21,709 bases of DNA from the NCBI GenBank assembly GCA_964645755.1, contig CAZYBT010000040.1:1-21709 (forward strand), given 5' to 3'. The position numbers were made by a program, and so were the translations under genes. The notes under the pieces are model-generated. The model saw nothing but the letters and a program-made list of their open reading frames with translations, made no database searches and was not told where the DNA came from. Below are positions 16,540 through 21,709 of the stretch, one piece after another. Every line of letters starts with the position of its first letter. Within the stretch, counting starts at the first letter, position 1. The DNA comes from VMCP01 sp964645755 (GTDB lineage Bacteria > Bacteroidota > Bacteroidia > NS11-12g > UBA955).

Positions 16540-17725
16540 ATTTTTCGCAAAGCCAAGCTTTGAAAATATTTTGACTTTTTGTGATCATTAAAAAGATTTG
16601 ATCACTTTCTTTAAATCTCAAGCTTTTTCTAATTTCTTCGGTGCTAATTTTGCATTCTCGCGCAGTAATACTCACTCCATCAACTCCATATTTCTTGCGT
16701 AAAGTCCTGCCAATCTGATTTAAACTTCCTTCTAAATCGTTTTCGGAAATTATTTTAAATAACCTACCAAGTTCCTTTGGAAACAATATTTTTGTCGTGA
16801 AAAAAGTTTGCTGTTCATTCACCGAATCTGTACTCTCAAATTTTGACAACTCACGATTTAGTTTTAAACTAAAAAGACCTGAGTTTGGTTCGAAAAATAG
16901 TACTTCGTTTCCAACTTGGGCATTTAATTCACTGTAATAAAAAGATCTCCCATTACTGATATGTACCATTTCTTTTTTTTGAGGGACATTGATGCCAGAA
17001 CGATGCAGGAATACCAATAATTCTTTAACCTCAACCCCATGAACTACTGAATAAAAATCCATAGATCTTGGGATCTTATTAACCAAAAAATCTGAATCCA
17101 CCATGGGGCTGAGTTTGAGTAAAAAGGTTTGGTTCGGAAATTCTTCAATGATGTTGAATATGTTTGGGCTGTACATGTCAACCCGACTCATTATTCTGCT
17201 GTTTCCCTCTCTGCGATCGGGATCAATATAAATCAAATCAAATTCTTCGAGATCGTGATTTTCTAAAAAACTCTCGGCGGTTTGGGTATGTCTATTGCAT
17301 TCGATGTTGAGCTTCGAGAAATTATATTTCACCAAACAATTTAACTGCTCATTTATGTCTACAGAATTAACCTTGCTCCCAGATTTTGTCCATGCCCAAT
17401 CGTCAACCCCCAAGCCGCCAGTTAAACTCAACAGTGATTTGCATTTAAAATAATTTGCTTTCCAAATGGCAATTTCTTCAGACGTACTCTGCTCGTAAGC
17501 CCGTTTATCGAGGATGCATCCTGCTTGAATCCATTGAGGGAGTTTTTTCTGTGCTTTACTGTTTAATTCATGTTGTGTTAGGGCAATCGCAAAAAAATCA
17601 CCATATTTTTTTTGCATTTCAGCCAAATTATTTGGGTTTTCAACGATTAATTTTGCATTAATTTCGGATACCGCTTCTGTTTTGGCGTCAAATTTGTTTA
17701 ATTTGCAATAAATATTAGACAACAT
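16523..17725 (-). CDS. Class I SAM-dependent methyltransferase with THUMP-like C-terminal domain
   Basis: 400 residues from the ATG at 17725. A helical N-terminus (KKLPQW near residues 60-65) precedes a Rossmann methyltransferase core: SAM motif I SLTGGLGVDD (100-109), acidic VDINEQL after strand 2, and YIDPDRR (166-172) in place of the usual motif IV, a form seen in RNA-modifying enzymes. The C-terminal part (about residues 240-400) resembles the THUMP-like domain joined to this core in Bacteroidota, with LGRLFKIISEND, RTLRKKYGVDGVSITAREC and a closing FKAWLCEKF. An RNA substrate is inferred; the target is unknown. The frame is open to 17797, but those 24 extra residues are antisense to the lipoprotein signal sequence, so I reject them. 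The ATG shares bases with the divergent lipoprotein ATG. Confidence 0.8.
   Translation of the reverse strand: MLSNIYCKLNKFDAKTEAVSEINAKLIVENPNNLAEMQKKYGDFFAIALTQHELNSKAQKKLPQWIQAGCILDKRAYEQSTSEEIAIWKANYFKCKSLLSLTGGLGVDDWAWTKSGSKVNSVDINEQLNCLVKYNFSKLNIECNRHTQTAESFLENHDLEEFDLIYIDPDRREGNSRIMSRVDMYSPNIFNIIEEFPNQTFLLKLSPMVDSDFLVNKIPRSMDFYSVVHGVEVKELLVFLHRSGINVPQKKEMVHISNGRSFYYSELNAQVGNEVLFFEPNSGLFSLKLNRELSKFESTDSVNEQQTFFTTKILFPKELGRLFKIISENDLEGSLNQIGRTLRKKYGVDGVSITARECKISTEEIRKSLRFKESDQIFLMITKSQNIFKAWLCEKFIYSN
17699..17705 (+). promoter_or_regulatory. Possible -7 box for the lipoprotein-ytxJ-smpB cluster
   Basis: TAATTTG is one spacer base short of TAnnTTTG and ends 18 bases before the lipoprotein ATG. 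A TTTTG at 17680-17684 lies upstream but closer than the usual -33 spacing. It sits inside the 5' end of the divergent methyltransferase gene. Confidence 0.3.
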
Positions 17726-17843
17726 GAAAATTGCAAAGTTAATCGTACTCGTTGGAATTACCACCCTTTTTATCACTTCTTGCGGATCTTCTCGCAAAAA
17801 TCAGTGTCCTTCAATGGGTACTAAAACCTTTAAAACACGTTAA
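17724..17843 (+). CDS. Very small predicted lipoprotein
   Basis: 39 residues. A lysine-bearing start (MKIAKL) and hydrophobic core (IVLVGITTLFI) lead into the lipobox ITSC-G, with Cys20 as the lipidated residue. The mature part is only 20 residues: CGSSRKNQCPSMGTKTFKTR, basic and with a second Cys. Signal peptidase II processing and anchoring in the inner or outer membrane are expected. The function is unknown to me; similarly tiny lipoproteins with a CGSSRK-type start occur in Bacteroidota. It begins the plus-strand cluster, 9 bases before ytxJ. Its ATG overlaps the divergent methyltransferase ATG in a shared CATG. Confidence 0.72.
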   Translation: MKIAKLIVLVGITTLFITSCGSSRKNQCPSMGTKTFKTR

Positions 17844-17852
17844 ACGTAGGTT

Positions 17853-18191
17853 ATGGATTCCAAATGGAAAACCTTAACTTCCATTGAACAACTTACCGAA
17901 GTCATTGATTCCTCGGACATAAAACCCGTTTTGTTTTTTAAACATTCTACCCGTTGTTCGATTAGTTCAATGGCGTTAAATCGGTTGAAAAATTTGACCG
18001 ATGAATTTTATCAGGCAGCAGAATTTTATTACTTAGATTTAATTGCTTATCGTGAGGTATCGAATGCAATTGCAGAAAAATTGAGTGTTTTCCATGAATC
18101 TCCTCAAGTGGTTCTAGTGAAAAATAAAGTGTGTATTTATGATGCCTCTCATATGGAAATTTCTCCTAACGATATTCAAAGTCAACTTTAA
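17853..18191 (+). CDS. ytxJ: Bacillithiol system redox-active protein YtxJ
   Basis: 112 residues, thioredoxin fold, cytoplasmic. The active site is STRCSISSMA with Cys35 followed by Ser38, a monothiol C-x2-S centre typical of YtxJ, also called BrxC. Proteins of this group act as bacilliredoxins, removing bacillithiol from mixed disulfides on proteins. The pattern VLFFKHSTRC, FYYLDLIAYREVSNAIAEKL and HESPQVVLVKN is characteristic, with the cis-Pro in SPQ. Its presence implies that the organism makes bacillithiol. The TAA stop overlaps the next ATG by one base (TAATG), which suggests translational coupling. Confidence 0.9.
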   Translation: MDSKWKTLTSIEQLTEVIDSSDIKPVLFFKHSTRCSISSMALNRLKNLTDEFYQAAEFYYLDLIAYREVSNAIAEKLSVFHESPQVVLVKNKVCIYDASHMEISPNDIQSQL

Positions 18192-18589
18192 TGAAGTCAA
18201 TCTTTCAAATTGGCGATAAAATATCCATCACCCACACCGTGATTGAATCGGATTTAGCTAGTTTTAATGAAGAAAATGTTCACCCTTTTTACTCCACTTT
18301 TGCTTTAGGACGTGATGCAGAATGGGCCTGCCGACAATTTGTCCTTCAAATGAAAGAGATTGATGAAGAAGGAATCGGCACTTTTTTGAACATTCGACAT
18401 GTTTCTCCTGCTTTTTTAGATGATATCGTAGAAATTACTGCAACTATTAAAGTATTGGAGGGACATAAAATCGATTGCGATTTTAATGTAAAAGTTGGAG
18501 ACAGGATCATCGCCGAGGGAGAACAAGGTCAAAAAATATTGAAAAAAGAAAAAGTTGAGAGATTGATTCAATCAGTGAAAAATGGCTAA
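18191..18589 (+). CDS. Hotdog-fold thioesterase, fluoroacetyl-CoA-thioesterase-like
   Basis: 132 residues, single hotdog domain, cytoplasmic. The pattern THTVIESDLASF, HPFYSTFALGRDAEW, GTFLNIRHVSP, DIVEITATI and IIAEGEQGQKI follows the FlK-type thioesterases. Residues Thr36, Glu44 and His70 have the same spacing (8 and 26) as the catalytic Thr42, Glu50 and His76 of fluoroacetyl-CoA thioesterase FlK. It probably hydrolyses a small acyl-CoA; fluoroacetyl-CoA itself is not implied. It overlaps ytxJ by one base and smpB by eight, so it is part of a tight operon. Confidence 0.8.
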   Translation: MKSIFQIGDKISITHTVIESDLASFNEENVHPFYSTFALGRDAEWACRQFVLQMKEIDEEGIGTFLNIRHVSPAFLDDIVEITATIKVLEGHKIDCDFNVKVGDRIIAEGEQGQKILKKEKVERLIQSVKNG

Positions 18590-19037
18590 AGGAGTAAAGA
18601 AAATAGAAATTCTAAACAAACGTGCTGGGTTCAATTTTCATATTGAAGATAAATATGAAGCTGGTATTCAATTGGTAGGAACTGAAGTAAAATCTATTAG
18701 AAATCACAGTGTGAACATGGGTGATGCTTATTGTACCATGCACGATCAAGAACTTTTTCTCAAAAATATGCATATTTCAGAGTTTAGCTTCGCAAGTTAT
18801 AATAGTCATGTCCCGTTGAGAGACAGAAAGTTATTATTAAACAAAAAAGAACTGCGTAAGATAGAAATGAAAATCAAATCCAAAGGATATACGGTTTTTC
18901 CAATCAAACTGTATGAAAATGAACGTGGTATTTTCAAATTGGAAATAGGGTTGGGACAAGGAAAAAAGACTTTTGACAAGCGCGATGATTTAAAGGCAAA
19001 AGATATTGCCCGAGACATTCAACGTTTCAAATTATAA
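18582..19037 (+). CDS. smpB: SsrA-binding protein SmpB
   Basis: 151 residues, normal length. It binds tmRNA and brings it to stalled ribosomes for trans-translation. Family landmarks are ILNKRAGFNFHIEDKYEAGIQLVGTEVKSIR near the N-terminus, GDAYC, ELFLKNMHISEF, RDRKLLLNKKEL, GYTVFPIKLY, FKLEIGLGQGKK, and the basic C-terminal tail KTFDKRDDLKAKDIARDIQR that reads the empty mRNA channel. It overlaps the thioesterase gene by eight bases and is the last gene of the cluster. No tmRNA (ssrA) gene is visible in the window. Confidence 0.97.
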   Translation: MAKGVKKIEILNKRAGFNFHIEDKYEAGIQLVGTEVKSIRNHSVNMGDAYCTMHDQELFLKNMHISEFSFASYNSHVPLRDRKLLLNKKELRKIEMKIKSKGYTVFPIKLYENERGIFKLEIGLGQGKKTFDKRDDLKAKDIARDIQRFKL

Positions 19038-19043
19038 ATGAAC

Positions 19044-20327
19044 TTATTGCACCAATATTCTCTGTGCAGATTCGTTGTTCATTGAAACAACATAAAATCC
19101 AGGTTTTAAATCCGGTATATCAATAGATACTTCGTTCTTTTGCAATGGATAGAATTTAGAAAACATCAATCGTCCGTTTAAATCATAAATTTTTACCGAT
19201 TTAATAGATTTATTTTGAGTGAGTTTAAGCGCTTCACCAACTTTTAATTTAACGGTATTTTTGTTTTTAATGCTTAAGTTTTGAATAGAATTGTAAGCAT
19301 ATTGAACGCTAAATGTATCGGTGCCACATGCATTTTTCACGATCAAAGCAATTGCGCTGGTTTGCTTTATCTTTACTGAATCTGACTTGAAACCGGAGTT
19401 TAATTTTTGCCAAGAATTATTTTCTATTGTGAACCAATCATAATCTGCTCTTGGATCCTTTCTAACGGCTTCTACAGCAACGATACTATAATTTGCATCA
19501 AAATGCTTTTTGAAGGTCGATTTGAACAAAACTGGCACTGTGCAGGTATCGTATTTCCAATTGCTGATACTATCGGCGGTAATGGAATTCACAGCATTGC
19601 ACATTTTGATATGATTGGCATTTGAAATTGGACCAACGAATGAATTTTGCAATACATTTTTTTGGAAAATGGTCTTGTAAATGGTTAATGCAGCCAAATG
19701 TGTACCCTCAAAAGATGGATGGCTGCCATCTCCTTGGTATAAATTTATACTGGTTGTGTCTCTGATATCGCGCCAAACCGAAGTCACAGGTGCTACCCAA
19801 GCGCAGTTGTTTTGAGCCATTGTGATGTATCGATCACGCAACAATTGATTCATTCCCTTGAACGTGCATACTGGTGGCCAAAATTGGCAATTTTGTGCAT
19901 CGCCATTTTGTCTGCCCCATGTTGAATAAAACACAATTTTCGCAAATGGGTTATTCGCTCGTATTGAATCAACGAGCATTTTCGCATATGGAAAACATGA
20001 TGATTCTACTTGATCTAATGGAAAAGATGGCATTTGACTCTGTTCTTGCAAAACCACAACATCGTAGTTTTTTTGTCGGAACATATCCAATACCTGTGGA
20101 TCGGTTGAATGACCTGAAAATGTTCTTCCACCTGGGGTATGGCTGAATACCTCAAATGTATCTCCTTGGCTGCTGCCAATTAACCTCACCCAGTTTGGTA
20201 AATCGTTTACTGCAGTATAGCTGTTTCCAATAAATAATATGGATTTAATTTTTGCATTTTGTGCAAAAATGGATAGCGAACTGCTGTTAAGAATTGCAAA
20301 AAGCACAAAAAATTTTAAACGGTTCAT
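19044..20327 (-). CDS. Secreted SGNH hydrolase-like protein with a T9SS sorting domain
   Basis: 427 residues. A signal peptide (1-23, ending FAQ) precedes an SGNH/GDSL-type domain (about 25-225) resembling the DUF4886 group. Block I is ILFIGNSYT with nucleophile Ser36; block II is the glycine of PGGRTF (66-67); block III is VVLQEQS (91-97), with Gln in place of the usual Asn; block V is DGSHPS with Asp200 and His203. An acyl- or acetyl-esterase acting on polysaccharide is likely but the substrate is unknown. A middle region (about 225-340) includes a beta-rich linker (WQKLNSGFKSDSVKIKQ). The C-terminus (about 352-427; VKIYDLNGRLMFS, IPDLKPGFYVVSM, QRILVQ) is a T9SS type A sorting domain, so the enzyme is surface-exposed or released. 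It follows menD by 21 bases, with a possible CATATTTG box between. Confidence 0.85.
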   Translation of the reverse strand: MNRLKFFVLFAILNSSSLSIFAQNAKIKSILFIGNSYTAVNDLPNWVRLIGSSQGDTFEVFSHTPGGRTFSGHSTDPQVLDMFRQKNYDVVVLQEQSQMPSFPLDQVESSCFPYAKMLVDSIRANNPFAKIVFYSTWGRQNGDAQNCQFWPPVCTFKGMNQLLRDRYITMAQNNCAWVAPVTSVWRDIRDTTSINLYQGDGSHPSFEGTHLAALTIYKTIFQKNVLQNSFVGPISNANHIKMCNAVNSITADSISNWKYDTCTVPVLFKSTFKKHFDANYSIVAVEAVRKDPRADYDWFTIENNSWQKLNSGFKSDSVKIKQTSAIALIVKNACGTDTFSVQYAYNSIQNLSIKNKNTVKLKVGEALKLTQNKSIKSVKIYDLNGRLMFSKFYPLQKNEVSIDIPDLKPGFYVVSMNNESAQRILVQ

Positions 20328-20348
20328 AATTTCAAATATGTTAATGAT

Positions 20349-21709
20349 TCAATGAATAGATTCATAAGCTGAGAATTCGATGCATTGAACTTTAGATTGA
20401 ATCAGCGTCATGACATCTTCGATGGTGGTTTGTTGATTTAACTGGGTATGCGAAATTTGATAGAATGAACACAATTGTGATAATTGATATTCCTGTGGAG
20501 TTTCTATCAATGGTTTTAACCTTGGGTCTTTTTTAGGTCCATCAATCCAGTTGAAAATTTGTCCCCCACCGTTATTTAAGACAATCACTGTAAGATTTTT
20601 AGGGAACCGGTTTGTCCACATTGCATGCGCATCATAAATAAATGAGATATCGCCCAAGATACACACATGTTGTTTTTCCGGACAGGCAATTGCAAAACCA
20701 ACAGCAGTACTTAAAGAACCATCAATTCCGCTAGTTCCTCTATTGCAATAGATATCGGCTTCACAACTTCCAACCCACGAGGCATATCGAATACTCATTG
20801 AATTGCCAAAATGCAAAACATATTCTCTATTTACATGTTTCATAATGCCTTGAACAAATTCAAATTCTGCTAAATAGCCGGCTTTAAATTGATGAAGGGT
20901 TGCTTTTGATGCAAATAGTTCCCATTCTTTGAGGTAATCAGTGCTTTCATTCGCTGCCAAATACAAGGCAGTTAAAAAATCTGCATCATGATGATTGAAT
21001 ATTGCAGGAGAAGTTTCAAATGGATCGCCAACAGATCCAAATTCACATATATGGATGTGTCGTGGTTTATGCTTCTTTAAAAACTGCTTAAGTGGTTTAC
21101 TTATGGTTCCCATTCCCACCGTAACCAGTAGTTCTGGCACCAAGTTGTTGCTCACTTCGCCAGATAATAATGCCAAATCCCAATGTTTAATTCCTAAGGT
21201 TGTTTGGTGTGAGCAAATATCGGTAAGCACGGGAATTTTATTTTGAAGCAAATAAAGTGCTTGCTCAAGTGATTCCGACTTTGTATGTTGTCCAACCAAA
21301 CACAAAATTTTTTGTGGTATGATATTGTGTTCGTTTGCAATGATTTTTTGCGCCAAATTTTGATCTATCGGATTTGGCGTATCATGCACAATCACAAATG
21401 GTTTTTGTATTGGTTCATCGAAAAATGGCAATTCAAGTCCATCGTAAATTGGATCTTGCAACGAAACATTGATGTGTGATGGGCCAGCAACTGGAAATAT
21501 GCTTGTTTTCACCGCATCATAGATGGTTTTTTCGAGGGATATTAAATCGATTGAATGTCCCTCAATGCCATGAAATGAAAGACAATGCGGAAAAAACAGG
21601 TTTTCTTGGTGAATGGTTTGACCATCCCACTGATCAATCAATTCAGACGGTCTATCTGCCGTTAAAACCAATAAAGGTGTTCTATGATAATACGCTTCAC
21701 AAACAGCTG
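20349..21709 (-). CDS. menD: 2-succinyl-5-enolpyruvyl-6-hydroxy-3-cyclohexene-1-carboxylate synthase, 5' end cut by the window
   Basis: The thiamine-diphosphate enzyme that joins isochorismate and 2-oxoglutarate in menaquinone synthesis. The frame runs to the window edge with no stop; the visible 452 residues begin AVCEAYYHRTPLLVLTADRP, which in complete MenD proteins lies about 90-100 residues from the start, so that much is missing, including the ThDP-activating Glu. Visible blocks are GPSHINVSLQDP, HFGNSMSIR, NRGTSGIDGSLSTAVG and the ThDP/Mg motif GDISF...LNN (about residues 352-379), ending NNGGGQIFNWIDGP. The TTG codon at 21671 is not the start, because homology continues upstream of it. 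Spacing suggests it is followed by the SGNH gene in one transcript. The gene fits a cell that respires with menaquinone. Confidence 0.94.
   Translation of the reverse strand, partial: AVCEAYYHRTPLLVLTADRPSELIDQWDGQTIHQENLFFPHCLSFHGIEGHSIDLISLEKTIYDAVKTSIFPVAGPSHINVSLQDPIYDGLELPFFDEPIQKPFVIVHDTPNPIDQNLAQKIIANEHNIIPQKILCLVGQHTKSESLEQALYLLQNKIPVLTDICSHQTTLGIKHWDLALLSGEVSNNLVPELLVTVGMGTISKPLKQFLKKHKPRHIHICEFGSVGDPFETSPAIFNHHDADFLTALYLAANESTDYLKEWELFASKATLHQFKAGYLAEFEFVQGIMKHVNREYVLHFGNSMSIRYASWVGSCEADIYCNRGTSGIDGSLSTAVGFAIACPEKQHVCILGDISFIYDAHAMWTNRFPKNLTVIVLNNGGGQIFNWIDGPKKDPRLKPLIETPQEYQLSQLCSFYQISHTQLNQQTTIEDVMTLIQSKVQCIEFSAYESIH

Noticed and set aside
17726..17797. Longer N-terminus for the methyltransferase, starting at 17797
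   Set aside because: These 24 codons are antisense to the signal sequence of the small lipoprotein and do not resemble the family N-terminus.
21669..21671. TTG at 21671 as the menD start
   Set aside because: Recognisable MenD sequence (AVCEAYYHRTPLL) continues upstream in frame to the window edge, so the gene is cut by the window.

Overview
The window looks like ordinary chromosome of a member of the Bacteroidota, probably a Flavobacteriales-type organism. It is AT-rich. It encodes a TonB-dependent receptor with an N-terminal carboxypeptidase-regulatory-like domain, two secreted proteins ending in type IX secretion (T9SS) sorting domains, an enlarged SecA of the Bacteroidota form, a MenD, a DUF4271-HemD pair, a DUF5522 protein and a YtxJ-type bacillithiol-system protein. 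Several genes are preceded by boxes matching the Bacteroidota -7 consensus TAnnTTTG. I see no mobile element, tRNA, rRNA or CRISPR array, and no gene-free stretch over 300 bases.

Layout. 1-727: a small secreted protein of unknown function on the plus strand, whose stop overlaps that of the next gene. 724-7626, minus strand, read right to left: secA, a small Cys-rich DUF5522 gene, purH (GTG start), pyrD and a secreted DNA/RNA endonuclease. 7811-10234, plus: a TonB-dependent receptor without a SusD-like partner, ending at a strong bidirectional terminator. 10297-14707, minus: hemW, a 727-residue secreted protein with seven Cys-rich PKD-like modules, and a double-domain universal stress protein. 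14819-16539, plus: a DUF4271 membrane protein and hemD. 16523-17725, minus: a SAM-dependent methyltransferase with a THUMP-like C-terminus. 17724-19037, plus: a tight four-gene cluster of a 39-residue lipoprotein, ytxJ, a hotdog thioesterase with a fluoroacetyl-CoA-thioesterase-like triad, and smpB. 19044-21709, minus: menD (5' end outside the window) and an SGNH hydrolase with a T9SS tail.

Most genes are housekeeping: purine and pyrimidine synthesis (PurH, PyrD), tetrapyrrole and heme supply (HemD, HemW), menaquinone (MenD, matching the quinone-dependent PyrD), Sec export (SecA, which the many signal-peptide proteins here need), and ribosome rescue (SmpB). The less usual items are the tiny lipoprotein at the head of the ytxJ-smpB cluster, sharing its start bases with a divergent gene; a long hairpin inside the DUF5522 coding sequence just after secA; the seven-module Cys-rich T9SS protein; and a promoter-like box directly abutting the GTG start of purH. 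I found no convincing defence, conflict or otherwise new multi-gene system.
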